A stretch of 64,000 bases of DNA. It comes from Paenibacillus pedocola (GTDB lineage: Bacteria > Bacillota > Bacilli > Paenibacillales > Paenibacillaceae). Position numbers and translations under genes: made by a program. The notes under the pieces were generated by a model, which was not told the DNA's origin, made no database searches, and worked only from the letters and a program-made list of their open reading frames with translations. How positions within the stretch are numbered: position 1 is the first letter of the stretch; every line of letters begins with the position of its first letter. Below, piece by piece: positions 1-8,762 of the stretch. The stretch lies in NCBI RefSeq assembly GCF_031599675.1, contig NZ_CP134223.1, forward strand, positions 5,208,001 to 5,272,000, read 5' to 3'.

Positions 1-85
1 AATAATAACCGTCTGAATGTTTATACACCCAAGGATCAGCGCGTTGCTCTACCAGCGGATTGACATACTCTTGGTTCCTAGGCAT
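1..85 (-). CDS. Glycoside hydrolase family 43 enzyme, N-terminal fragment
   Basis: This leftward reading frame begins at an ATG at 85 and leaves the window after 28 codons. An AAGGAG ribosome site lies 7-8 bases upstream. The visible residues start MPRNQEYVNPLVEQRADPWV, which matches the opening of cytoplasmic GH43 arabinofuranosidases and xylosidases, where the Asp of the ADPW motif is the conserved family aspartate. There is no signal peptide, so it should act inside the cell on imported oligosaccharides. It is divergent from the GH127 gene, which fits an arabinose-oligosaccharide locus. The exact substrate cannot be judged from this piece. Confidence 0.75.
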   Translation of the reverse strand, partial: MPRNQEYVNPLVEQRADPWVYKHSDGYY

Positions 86-144
86 GATCAGTTCTCCTTT
101 TCAATAGCGGCTCTTAAGCTTGCCTCTGTTTCCGTCCTCAAGGT

Positions 145-174
145 ATCATAACGTTTATTTCTTGTAAATATAAA
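145..174 (-). promoter_or_regulatory. Candidate sigma-A promoter of the GH43 gene
   Basis: On the minus strand a TTTATA -35 and a TATGAT -10 are separated by 18 bases, about 60 bases upstream of the GH43 ATG at 85. The -35 is weak, which would suit an activated promoter. The rest of the 510-base gap is AT-rich and holds no gene that I can support. Confidence 0.4.
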
Positions 175-209
175 TTTATTAATAATTTTATAAACACAAT
201 CTAAATACC

Positions 210-224
210 GACTAATCATTAGTC
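210..224. promoter_or_regulatory. Perfect 15-bp palindrome, candidate operator
   Basis: GACTAATCATTAGTC is a perfect palindrome around a single central base. It lies about 40 bp upstream of the proposed GH43 promoter, in the divergent region shared with the GH127 gene. Its position suggests an operator for a local regulator. No cognate protein can be named. Confidence 0.35.
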
Positions 225-484
225 TTTTAAGTCGAAAAAAACTCTAAAAAAGGGCCCGTTATAGAATATATGAGTTATTGTTTTATATATGAATGAAATA
301 TATTAAATAAATGTATATAAATATCAGGTTTCACTCAAACGGCTTAATCAACTTCCCCTTAACCATACCAATGACAGCGATCTGACTTTTTTACATTCAC
401 ATTTCTCTGGTTCAGTATACCTATTCCCCTGCAGCCTGTCCCCGGATTATGGATAATTCTAACCTTTTCACACAAATTCGAACG

Positions 485-512
485 TTGCACTATTTACCAC
501 TGATCGTATGAA
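485..512 (+). promoter_or_regulatory. Candidate promoter of the GH127 gene
   Basis: TTGCAC and TATGAA are separated by 16 bases and lie about 85 bp upstream of the ATG at 596. The match is only moderate. Confidence 0.3.
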
Positions 513-595
513 AATATAAGCTAAGTTATGAGCATGAAGGCTTGTCTGCTAAGCAGACTGTCAGCCCTATAATTCAACAGGCAGGAGCTAAAATA

Positions 596-3193
596 ATGAC
601 TATACCGGGCACCGCCCCAATAACGAAAGACCCTTCTTGGCTGAACGATTTCCGGATGGATCAGGTTCAGGTTACCGATCCCTATTGTGTTAACGCCTTC
701 TCCAAAGAGGTGCTTTATCTCAAAAGCTATGACCTTGACCGGCTGATTGCCGGCTTCCGCGAGAACCGGGGGCTGCCGGCAAAAAGCGAAAAATACCCCG
801 GCTGGGAAAGCACAGAAATCCGCGGCCATACGCTGGGCCATTATCTGACTGCGTTGTCCCAGGCTTACCAGACCACCCGTAACGGCCACCTTCTTGAGCG
901 GCTGGAGTATGTCATAGGAGAGCTTGCGCTCTGCCAATTTGAGAGCGGTTACCTGTCGGCTTTTCCTGAACAATTATTTGATAATGTTGAGAACAAACAA
1001 CCTGCCTGGGTGCCTTGGTACACAATGCACAAGATCATAGCCGGATTAACCGCTGTATACAATGCCACCGGCAGTAAAACTGCCTATTCGATTGTCACCG
1101 GCCTTGGTAACTGGGTGCATCAGCGCAGCTCAGGCTGGTCGGCGGAAATTCAGGAGCGGGTATTGTCAGTAGAATACGGCGGGATGAATGATTGCCTCTA
1201 TGAGCTGTACAAAATCTCAGGGGATGAGCGCCACTTACAGGCCGCCCACATGTTCGACGAGCTGACCCTGTTCACTCCGGTTCATGAGGGCCGGGATATT
1301 CTGAAGGGCAAGCATGCCAATACCACCATCCCGAAATTCCTCGGGGCGCTGAACCGGTACCGGGTGCTGGGTGAGAGCGAACGCTTTTACCTGGAGGCTG
1401 TGCAGCAGTTCTGGGAAATGGTCGTCTTCCATCACAGCTATATTACAGGCGGGAACAGCGAATGGGAGCATTTCGGCGACCCGGATATTCTGGATGCGGA
1501 ACGCTCGAACTTCACGGCCGAGACCTGCAACACTTACAATATGCTGAAGCTGAGCCGGGAATTGTTCAAGATAACTGGGGAAGCCAAGTATATGGATTTC
1601 TATGAAAATACGTTCATTAACGCGATTCTTTCCTCGCAGAACCCGCATACCGGAATGACGATGTATTTTCAGCCGATGGCTACGGGGTACTTCAAGGTGT
1701 ACAGCTCCCCCTTCGACCATTTCTGGTGCTGCACCGGAACCGGCATGGAGAGTTTCACCAAACTGAATGACAGCATCTATTTCTATGGCGGCAGCAGCAT
1801 TTATGTGAACCAATATATTAGCTCCGAGCTGATCTCTGAGGAATACGGCATTGAGCTGACTCAAACAGCAAATCTTCCGTACAAGGACACTGCTGAATTC
1901 AAGATCCGCACGCTCAAGGGCAGTGAACAGTCCTTCGCTCTGCATCTGCGTTTGCCGGACTGGACCGCCGGAGATATTGAGATTACGCTGAACGGGCAGC
2001 CGCAGCCTCTTCATCTCTCGGGACGTTATACCGTTCTGGACAGACTGTGGACTGATGGGGATACGCTCAGTATCCGCCTGCCGATGAAGCCGTCGTACCA
2101 TACCTTGCCGGATGCGCCTAATGTGGCAGCTTTCAAATATGGCCCGGTTGTACTGAGCGCTGCACTGGGAACCGAGGACCTCGCAGAATCCGCTACCGGC
2201 GTGGCAGTCAGTGTGCCGACCCGCAACATGCTGGTGAAGGACTTCATCACCCCTGCACAGCAAAGTGTAAGCAGCTGGCTGGATAAGTTTGAAGAGAACT
2301 TTGTCCAGAAGGGCGGGGAGCTGACCTTTGTTCTCCGCAATACCGATGAAGATAACCGGCTGGAATTCACCCCGCATTACAAGCAGCATGCTGAGCGGTA
2401 CGGGATTTACTGGAATCTGGTCGAAGCCGATTCAACGGAGCTGCAGGAGCATATTCTGCAGAGCAAGCAGCGTCAGCGCATACAGGAAGCTACTATCGAC
2501 AGCCTGCCTGTCGGTAACGACCAGTACGAGCTGGAGCACAGAATCAAAGGTGAGAACACCTCGGTCGCTACCTGGGACGGATATAACATCAGACAGGCGG
2601 AGAACAACGGCTGGTTCAGCTATCAGCTTAAAGTTCTTCCGCACAAGGATAACTACCTGGCGGTCACTTACTTCTCCGGCAGCAACGGCAGAACCATCGA
2701 CATTTATGTACAGGGCGAGCTGCTGGTAAGCGATACGCTGATGACCGATAAGGCGCGGTCTTTCTATACGAAAAGCTATCTGATTCCTGCAGACACTATC
2801 AAAGACAGCACCGAGCTTGAGGTCAAATTTGTCATTCCGGGCGAGATGAACGGTATATTCGACCTGCTGCGGACGATGACAGACTTCGATCACAGTGCAG
2901 CACTCCACAGTCTGAGCTTTGATACAGGATCACTTGATCAGCCGTTCGCAGGCGATCTTACAAGCTATACGTTGACGGTTCCGGCCGGTACACAAACCGT
3001 TGAGCTGCGCGCCGTGCCGGCACACAAAAATGCCTTAATCTACTGCGGAGACATTCTAATTGAAGACACACAACCAAGGACCGTCTTCCTGCAGGAGAAT
3101 AGCACACAGGTCAACCTGACCGTCAAAGCTGAAGACCATGTAACCAGGCAGGAATACAGCATCACAATCCTTAAAGCACCGGCAATCCAGTAA
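596..3193 (+). CDS. GH127 beta-L-arabinofuranosidase (DUF1680 family)
   Basis: The 865-residue product belongs to GH127, which removes terminal beta-L-arabinofuranose from plant glycans. The start is the ATG at 596, which has a GGAG site 8 bases upstream; an in-frame TTG at 542 has no comparable site. The family zinc and thiolate site is intact: the AETC motif supplies Glu309 and Cys311, and HFWCC supplies Cys378 and Cys379 (one of these cysteines is the nucleophile in characterised members). The last ~90 residues form a cadherin-like beta-sandwich (LHSLSF...YSITIL), an accessory domain. No signal peptide is present, so it should be cytoplasmic and depend on the sugar importer encoded at 6.8-10.4 kb. 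Confidence 0.9.
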   Translation: MTIPGTAPITKDPSWLNDFRMDQVQVTDPYCVNAFSKEVLYLKSYDLDRLIAGFRENRGLPAKSEKYPGWESTEIRGHTLGHYLTALSQAYQTTRNGHLLERLEYVIGELALCQFESGYLSAFPEQLFDNVENKQPAWVPWYTMHKIIAGLTAVYNATGSKTAYSIVTGLGNWVHQRSSGWSAEIQERVLSVEYGGMNDCLYELYKISGDERHLQAAHMFDELTLFTPVHEGRDILKGKHANTTIPKFLGALNRYRVLGESERFYLEAVQQFWEMVVFHHSYITGGNSEWEHFGDPDILDAERSNFTAETCNTYNMLKLSRELFKITGEAKYMDFYENTFINAILSSQNPHTGMTMYFQPMATGYFKVYSSPFDHFWCCTGTGMESFTKLNDSIYFYGGSSIYVNQYISSELISEEYGIELTQTANLPYKDTAEFKIRTLKGSEQSFALHLRLPDWTAGDIEITLNGQPQPLHLSGRYTVLDRLWTDGDTLSIRLPMKPSYHTLPDAPNVAAFKYGPVVLSAALGTEDLAESATGVAVSVPTRNMLVKDFITPAQQSVSSWLDKFEENFVQKGGELTFVLRNTDEDNRLEFTPHYKQHAERYGIYWNLVEADSTELQEHILQSKQRQRIQEATIDSLPVGNDQYELEHRIKGENTSVATWDGYNIRQAENNGWFSYQLKVLPHKDNYLAVTYFSGSNGRTIDIYVQGELLVSDTLMTDKARSFYTKSYLIPADTIKDSTELEVKFVIPGEMNGIFDLLRTMTDFDHSAALHSLSFDTGSLDQPFAGDLTSYTLTVPAGTQTVELRAVPAHKNALIYCGDILIEDTQPRTVFLQENSTQVNLTVKAEDHVTRQEYSITILKAPAIQ

Positions 3194-3221
3194 CAAAGGG
3201 GAACCTTTCAGCTATAACTGA

Positions 3222-3273
3222 AAAAGATCGTTCTGCATGCGCTGCTGTTCAGGCGCTCAGAACGATCTTTTTA
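3222..3273. terminator. Bidirectional terminator between GH127 and the YesN-type gene
   Basis: A 13-bp perfect inverted repeat (AAAGATCGTTCTG at 3223-3235, complement at 3258-3270) has T runs on both sides. It lies between two convergent genes and can serve both. Confidence 0.85.
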
Positions 3274-3293
3274 TGTGGATAACGGACTTGAGC

Positions 3294-4961
3294 TTAGGCT
3301 TGAACCTTCCTGTGCTCCCGGTATTCCTGCGGCGTACAGCCGACGGTTTTTTTGAAAAAACGGAAGAAATAGTGCTGGTCACTGAAACCCAGCTGGCCGG
3401 AAATTTCATGCATTTTCAGCGCTGTTCCCAGCAGCAGCTCCTTGCTGAGCTCCACCTTCTTGTCCAGGATATAATCGGAAATGCCCTTGCCGGTGGTCCG
3501 CTTATACCAGCGGGATAGATAGGAAGGATTAAGGGATACCTCCTGCGCAATCCGGGTCAGCGACAAATCATCCCCGAGATGAGATTTGATATACTGGTGG
3601 ATCATCGATAGAATGCTGGATTCGTCATGTCTGTACGAGGCGCTGCGTTTGGAAACCACCCATTCGAAGAATGCATGATAGAACGTGATGACCTCGGGCC
3701 ACCGGGTATGAATAGTGAAATGCAGCAGCTTCGACAGGTCCATTTCGCCCAGGGCATCCTCCGTCAAGCCCAGCTCCTGCAGCGTCTGGAGCAAAGCGCT
3801 GCTGATCCCGGACAGCAGTCTCAGCCGGACAAAAGGATCCTCCGGCCCTTCGTCTCCGCACAGCTCTGCCCATTTCCGGAAGAATCCGCTCCATTCGGCA
3901 TCCCCTTCAAGCAGCCGCTGCTTCAAATAATCGAGCAGCAGTTCAGCAGCCGCATAGCGGTTGATTACTCCGCCTGGGTTCGCACCAGCTTCAGTAACAT
4001 TGACCCTCAGCAGCTTCTCCATTCCCAGGCCGGGCTGATCATAGACCGCCAGCCGCAGGCGATTCAGGGTATAGTTCAGTTGAGGCCAGGCTACCGCCTC
4101 TTCACTGGCGATAACGGATACGGACATTTGCAGACATTTACCGCAGGCCTGCTGAACCGACTCCATCGTGCCGTGTACGAAACGGAGTGTTTTTAACCAT
4201 TGCTCGGCTTCTGTCACAGGCAAGTGATGATCAGACTCAGGCTGGACAAAGCAAGCAATCGTTCCCGGGTCGAGATCAACCGCCTTCACTTCGGACTTGC
4301 CCTTGAACAGCTCCTCTGCAATGTTGGCGACGGCGTAACGGATCAGACTCCGGTCTGAAGCCGTCTCTACATTCCTCCAGGCTTCAATCCGCAAAATAAC
4401 CGGCAGGACCTGCTGTTCCGCCCGGAACGGCAGCTGAATCGCATCGAATTCATCCTGCAGAACCTGACGGTCAATTCCCTCGGAGCGTCTTAGAATATCC
4501 AGCAGCAGCTGCTGCTGCAATTGGGGAAGGGCCCGGGGAAGCTTATCGCGGAGCCATTGGGTCTGGTACTGCTCCACATCCTCCGAGGCAATCATCTCCA
4601 GGGTCCGGGTTACCGCGGAACGGATTTTATCCATCCCCTCGGTCTTGAGCAGATAATCCACTACACAGGGATTGCGGATCGCCTGGTGCGCATAATTGAA
4701 TTCATCGTGTCCCGTTAACAGAATTACTTTGCAGCGCGGCCAGCGGCCGACAATTTCCTGAATCAGCTCCATGCCGTCCATACCGGGCATACAAATGTCG
4801 CTAAGGACAATATCTATTTTGACTGCATTCAGCCAGTCTATGGCATAATCTGCGGAATGCACCTTGATAATCTCCAGATCGGGAATATCCGCCTTCAAAA
4901 AAAACTCATACAATCCGTCCAGAATAACCGGCTCGTCATCTACTATCATCATCCGCTGCAT
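3294..4961 (-). CDS. YesN-type two-component response regulator (AraC family)
   Basis: The 555-residue protein starts with a receiver domain (MQRMMIVDDEPVILDG; acidic pocket DDE at 8-10, phospho-acceptor Asp55 in VLSDICMPG). It ends with an AraC/XylS double helix-turn-helix in the last ~100 residues (LSLTRIAQEVSLNPSYLSRW, then a segment ending QEYREHR). Such regulators pair with YesM-type kinases and activate neighbouring sugar-uptake genes. Its start overlaps the end of the kinase gene by 26 bases, implying translational coupling. The paired direct-repeat sites upstream of the lipoprotein and first permease genes are the likely targets. Confidence 0.92.
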   Translation of the reverse strand: MQRMMIVDDEPVILDGLYEFFLKADIPDLEIIKVHSADYAIDWLNAVKIDIVLSDICMPGMDGMELIQEIVGRWPRCKVILLTGHDEFNYAHQAIRNPCVVDYLLKTEGMDKIRSAVTRTLEMIASEDVEQYQTQWLRDKLPRALPQLQQQLLLDILRRSEGIDRQVLQDEFDAIQLPFRAEQQVLPVILRIEAWRNVETASDRSLIRYAVANIAEELFKGKSEVKAVDLDPGTIACFVQPESDHHLPVTEAEQWLKTLRFVHGTMESVQQACGKCLQMSVSVIASEEAVAWPQLNYTLNRLRLAVYDQPGLGMEKLLRVNVTEAGANPGGVINRYAAAELLLDYLKQRLLEGDAEWSGFFRKWAELCGDEGPEDPFVRLRLLSGISSALLQTLQELGLTEDALGEMDLSKLLHFTIHTRWPEVITFYHAFFEWVVSKRSASYRHDESSILSMIHQYIKSHLGDDLSLTRIAQEVSLNPSYLSRWYKRTTGKGISDYILDKKVELSKELLLGTALKMHEISGQLGFSDQHYFFRFFKKTVGCTPQEYREHRKVQA

Positions 4962-6705
4962 TTCCGCCGCCTCCTCTTATTGAGATGTTAACCCGTATGC
5001 AAAGCCCGCCGAGCGTACTTCGTTCCGCCTGCAGCCCGAAGCCTGAACCGAACTTAATGCGTAGCCGCTGATTTACATTCAGCAGTCCGGTAATTTCGCC
5101 CTGGGCACTCTCCCCAGAGCCGAATTGCCGCTGGAGCTGTCTCAGCTTGTCCTCGCTAAGGCTGTCGCCATTGTCTTCGATTTTAATCGACAGCCGGTCC
5201 TCTACCTGCTCATAGCTCATCTTAAGCAGGCCGTTTTTGCTTTTATGCTGAAGCCCGTGCTCGAACACATTCTCAATAATCGGCTGCAGCAGTACGCGGG
5301 GAACCTGAATCCCGCGCCATCCCGGCTCTATATCGTCGACTTCGGCCCCGATTCTTGATCCGAAGCGGATTCTCTGGATCGCCAGATACACAAGCGCATG
5401 GTCCAGCTCCTGCTGCAATGTAACCTCCTGGGCAGAATCACGGGTGATATAACGGAAATATTGACCGAGATAATCGGAAAATTCCTTAATCAGCTCCACA
5501 TTCTCCACTTCAGCCATCTGTTTGATACTGAACAGGCTGTTGTACAGGAAGTGCGGTGTAATCTGCGACTGCAGATGCTTCAGTTCGGCTTCCCCCGTAC
5601 GGATCTGCTGCACGTAATTCTCCTGGATTAAGGTGTGCAGATGTCTCAGCATCTCATTAAACTGTGAATACATATACCCGAACTCATCCTTGCGGGAATG
5701 GGTAATGAAGATGCCTGTCTGTCCCTGCTCCGCTTTGCGGAAGCCTCGGATAAGTACGGCCATAGGGCGGTGGATTGTCCGGTAAGTCCAGAAAGAGAAG
5801 AGAACGATGATTCCTATCGAGACCACTGTTAACAGCCGCAGCAGCTGCGAATAAATATGAATCGGCTTCATTAGAACCGTATTCGGGATATCTGCGGTCA
5901 GTGTAAAATTGTTAGCTTGATCATAGAGCGAATAATAAAATGAATCCTCAATCCGGTACCGCTGAACGCTCACCGCCTCCTTTCCGACCACGGGGATGCT
6001 GCCCTGCAGGAGCTTCGGCAGTTCTTCTGCGGAAGAAACGACATATTCATTACGGCTGCCGAACGCCAGCGTAATATCACTTCCGCCCGAGGCGGCGAAT
6101 TCTTTCAGCCGCAGCTTGAGCTCCGCCGAGGAGAGCTTGATCCCCAGCAGAAAATTCGGCGGGACATTACTGTCCAGATTAAACGGATTGCTGCGCAGCA
6201 GATACAGCTCGTCCTGATATTTGGATAACGCTCCGTTCAGATTACCCATCGTACCAAGCAGGCTCTGCCACTCCCTGTCCGTAACTTCTCTGATGCCGTC
6301 CACGGCGCTGACCCGCTTGTTGATCTGCGGAACATAATAGACGACGTCACTGATGTAAGGACTGGTTTCTTTTACCTGCAGAAGCTTAGTGAGAATATCA
6401 TTCAAATTGGAATCGATTTCATAACGGCTCATGATTGGAATACGTGTGCTGAAGGTCGATAGCGCATCGTCAAGGGAGTATTCAGTAACCAGCGCGGTCA
6501 TTCGCTGCAGCTCGAATTCCAGATGGCTGTAGTAAAAGTGAAGCTTCGATTCATTGGCCCGTTCGACTTCAGCCTGCATCTGGTTAGAGCTGTAATAGGT
6601 TATCGAGATACTAAGCACGCAGAGCGGCAGCATAACCAATAAAAAGGCGCCGATCAGTTTAATTACGATGGAATTCGGGTTCCAGCGGATTGCGAATGGT
6701 TTCAT
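4936..6705 (-). CDS. YesM-type sensor histidine kinase
   Basis: The 589-residue membrane kinase has a transmembrane segment near residues 12-37 (IKLIGAFLLVMLPLCVLS), an extracellular sensor region of about 250 residues, a second membrane helix (LLTVVSIGIIVLFSFW), a HAMP linker, and a His_kinase domain with the HFLYN phospho-acceptor motif. A C-terminal HATPase (QPIIENVFEHGL N-box) completes it. I chose the ATG at 6705 because AGGAGAGG lies upstream; the frame is also open 16 codons further. With the YesN-type partner it should sense an extracellular saccharide or a loaded binding protein and control the adjacent importer. Confidence 0.9.
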   Translation of the reverse strand: MKPFAIRWNPNSIVIKLIGAFLLVMLPLCVLSISITYYSSNQMQAEVERANESKLHFYYSHLEFELQRMTALVTEYSLDDALSTFSTRIPIMSRYEIDSNLNDILTKLLQVKETSPYISDVVYYVPQINKRVSAVDGIREVTDREWQSLLGTMGNLNGALSKYQDELYLLRSNPFNLDSNVPPNFLLGIKLSSAELKLRLKEFAASGGSDITLAFGSRNEYVVSSAEELPKLLQGSIPVVGKEAVSVQRYRIEDSFYYSLYDQANNFTLTADIPNTVLMKPIHIYSQLLRLLTVVSIGIIVLFSFWTYRTIHRPMAVLIRGFRKAEQGQTGIFITHSRKDEFGYMYSQFNEMLRHLHTLIQENYVQQIRTGEAELKHLQSQITPHFLYNSLFSIKQMAEVENVELIKEFSDYLGQYFRYITRDSAQEVTLQQELDHALVYLAIQRIRFGSRIGAEVDDIEPGWRGIQVPRVLLQPIIENVFEHGLQHKSKNGLLKMSYEQVEDRLSIKIEDNGDSLSEDKLRQLQRQFGSGESAQGEITGLLNVNQRLRIKFGSGFGLQAERSTLGGLCIRVNISIRGGGGNAADDDSR

Positions 6706-6737
6706 CGGGTAATGGTCCTCTCCTGCAAAACTGGCAC

Positions 6738-6770
6738 AAAGCAGGAACCGCAATACGCGGCTCCTGCTTT
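6738..6770 (-). terminator. Stem-loop between permease and kinase genes, possible attenuator
   Basis: AAAGCAGGA and its complement flank a second GC pairing (CCGC/GCGG), giving a long hairpin. The following T run on the minus strand is only three bases, so it would terminate weakly. It could reduce expression of the regulatory pair relative to the transport genes. Confidence 0.45.
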
Positions 6771-6784
6771 TGGCTTATTACAGT

Positions 6785-7672
6785 TTACCCCTTCACACTT
6801 CCAACGACCAGACCGTGCACGAAATATCTCTGCAGAAACGGATAGATCGCCAGGATCGGAAGGATGGATAAAAAGATCTGGCTGGCCTGCGTCGTCCGGT
6901 CGGAGATTTCATTCAGCAGCGCAGCCTGCTCAAAGGTAACATTCTCATTCTGCACCGACACCTGCTGAAGAATCGACTGCAGATAAGTAGCCAGCGGATA
7001 ATGCTCGGGACTGCGCATGTAGATCATTCCGTCAAACCAGGCGTTCCAGTGGCCGACCAGCGAAAACAGTGTCACCGTAGCAATGCTCGGCAGCGAAACC
7101 GGGAGATAGACGCTCCATAAGGTGCGCAGATGTCCGGCTCCGTCCATCCAGGCCGCTTCCTCCAATTCTTTGGGCAGCCCGCGGAAAAAGTTCAGCATCA
7201 GCAGCACGTTGAAGATTGGCACCGCCCCCGGCAGAACAAGCGCCCATACGCTGTCCAAAAGCCCCATTTCCTTAACGACCAGATATCCGGGAATCAGCCC
7301 GCCCCCGAACAGCATCGTAAACACGAAAATCCAGGCATACGCTGTACGTGAACGGAAGGTCGCCGCTTCTTTGGAGAGCGGGTAGGCAACCAGGATAGTG
7401 AACAGCAGGTTGACGGATACGCCCAGGACAACACGGAGGAGGCTGGTGCCAAACGAATGAATGAACTGATTGTTCTCCAGCATGTAGCGGTAGGAGGACA
7501 AGGTAAAGTCAACCGGCCAAAGCGTCACGCTTCCGGCGTTCACCGCCGTACTTGAACTGAAGGAGATGGCCAGAATATTGACAATCGGAAAGAGACAGAG
7601 CAGTGCAATCACAGTAAGAATTACATAATTGAAACGGAGAAACCAGCGGTAAGCGCTAGAGGTATGATGCAT
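6785..7672 (-). CDS. Carbohydrate ABC transporter permease, LplC/YtcP type
   Basis: This 295-residue integral membrane protein has six predicted helices, beginning FNYVILTVIALLCLFPIVNILAISF. It carries the cytoplasmic EAA loop (EEAAWMDGAGHLRTLWSVYL), where the ATPase docks. It is the second permease of a three-component CUT1-type importer; like most LplABC cassettes no ATPase gene is nearby, so a shared MsmX-like ATPase encoded elsewhere is likely. An AAAGGA site lies 9 bases before the start, and the gene follows the first permease after 17 bases. Confidence 0.9.
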   Translation of the reverse strand: MHHTSSAYRWFLRFNYVILTVIALLCLFPIVNILAISFSSSTAVNAGSVTLWPVDFTLSSYRYMLENNQFIHSFGTSLLRVVLGVSVNLLFTILVAYPLSKEAATFRSRTAYAWIFVFTMLFGGGLIPGYLVVKEMGLLDSVWALVLPGAVPIFNVLLMLNFFRGLPKELEEAAWMDGAGHLRTLWSVYLPVSLPSIATVTLFSLVGHWNAWFDGMIYMRSPEHYPLATYLQSILQQVSVQNENVTFEQAALLNEISDRTTQASQIFLSILPILAIYPFLQRYFVHGLVVGSVKG

Positions 7673-7689
7673 TCAGCCCAGTCCTTTCT

Positions 7690-8595
7690 CTAAAAAATCC
7701 GGTATTTAGCAAAACGGTAGGCCAGATAATAGCCAAGGCCGATAAACACAAAGGATACGACCGATTTAATTAAGCCCAGCGCCGTGGAGACCGAATATTG
7801 TGCTTCCTGCAAACCAATCCGGTAAATCATCGTATCCAGAATATCGCCTGATTCGTATACCAGAGGATTGTACAGATTGAATACTTGGTCAAAACCGCCG
7901 TTCAGTACATTTCCCAGGCTGAGCGTCAGCATCAGAATCATAATCGGGCGGATTCCCGGCAGGGTAATATGCCAGGTCTGCTTCCAGCGTCCGGCACCGT
8001 CAATGATCGAGGCTTCGTAGAGCGACTGGTCAATGCTGGTCAGAGCGGCCAGATAAATAATCGTTCCGAAGCCGAATTCCTTCCATTGGTCGGTAATGAC
8101 CAGAACGTACCGGAACCAGTGATTATCGGCCAGAAATTGAATGGGCTGGATGCCCAGTGATTTCAGGAGCATGTTGACGATTCCGCTGCTCGGAGACAGC
8201 ACATCGACAATGATTCCGCCGAGGATGACCCAGGAAAAAAAGTGGGGCATGTAAATGATCGTCTGGATGGATCGTTTAAAGCTGTTCGCACGGACCTCGT
8301 TCAGCAGCAGTGCTGCAATCACGGGAATAGTCAGTCCGGCAATGATTTTGAGTACGGAGATAATAACGGTGTTCCATACCACCTGTCTAAACCCCGGAAG
8401 ATCGAATAAATAACGGAAGTTCTCCAGTCCCGTCCAGGTCATATCGCGAAATCCGGAAATGGGGGAAAAGTCCTGAAAGGCGATCACAAGTCCCGCCATC
8501 GGGATATAACTGAAAATAATGACCAGCAATAAGGCCGGAAGAATCATTAAGTGCAGCGGAATATTGCGCAGAAACTGCCTGGGATTAAAGTGCAT
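7690..8595 (-). CDS. Carbohydrate ABC transporter permease, LplB/YtcQ type
   Basis: The 301-residue permease begins with a short cytoplasmic stretch, then PLHLMILPALLLVIIFSYIPMAG as the first membrane helix. It has a typical EAA loop (YEASIIDGAGRWKQTWHITL). It forms the heterodimeric channel with the next gene product. An AAGGAGGAG site precedes the ATG. The gene has its own promoter and a direct-repeat operator upstream, in addition to read-through from the lipoprotein gene. Confidence 0.9.
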   Translation of the reverse strand: MHFNPRQFLRNIPLHLMILPALLLVIIFSYIPMAGLVIAFQDFSPISGFRDMTWTGLENFRYLFDLPGFRQVVWNTVIISVLKIIAGLTIPVIAALLLNEVRANSFKRSIQTIIYMPHFFSWVILGGIIVDVLSPSSGIVNMLLKSLGIQPIQFLADNHWFRYVLVITDQWKEFGFGTIIYLAALTSIDQSLYEASIIDGAGRWKQTWHITLPGIRPIMILMLTLSLGNVLNGGFDQVFNLYNPLVYESGDILDTMIYRIGLQEAQYSVSTALGLIKSVVSFVFIGLGYYLAYRFAKYRIF

Positions 8596-8617
8596 ATGCT
8601 GTCTCCTCCTTGTTACC

Positions 8618-8700
8618 TTGATTATAAGACAGCCCTAAATCGGCTTTATAGTGTAGCGTGTTGACTTTGGGTATCTTCTATTGACCTGTTGACTTGGATG
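8618..8700 (-). promoter_or_regulatory. Internal promoter and direct-repeat operator before the permease genes
   Basis: On the plus strand TTGACTTTGGGTATCTTCT at 8661-8679 is followed by a second TTGAC exactly 20 bp after the first (8681) and a third at 8689. Read on the minus strand, a TATAAT -10 lies about 34 bases downstream of the site (near 8622-8627), with no good -35. The block is nearly identical to the one at 10501-10531 upstream of the lipoprotein gene. AraC-family regulators commonly use direct repeats about two helical turns apart, so the YesN-type protein is the obvious candidate. Confidence 0.6.
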
Positions 8701-8701
8701 C

Positions 8702-8746
8702 AAAAAAGGACTGCCAGCGGTCATAATCAAACCGCCGGACAGTCCT
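8702..8746 (-). terminator. Terminator between the lipoprotein and permease genes
   Basis: On the minus strand a hairpin built from AGGACTG/CAGTCCT plus inner GC pairs is followed by six T residues. It lies directly after the lipoprotein gene. Partial termination here would make the binding protein more abundant than the permeases, as is common in binding-protein importers. Confidence 0.8.
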
Positions 8747-8762
8747 ATTGTAGATTCAAACT

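Noticed and set aside
390..412. Third copy of the YesN-type direct-repeat operator near the GH127 gene
   Set aside because: TTTACATTC is present, but the GGTATCTTCT part and the second repeat at 20 bp are missing.
1235..2389. 384-codon antisense frame in the GH127 gene
   Set aside because: It lies wholly inside a well-supported gene with catalytic motifs and has no ribosome site. The same applies to the antisense frames at 30859-31737 and 35786-36835.
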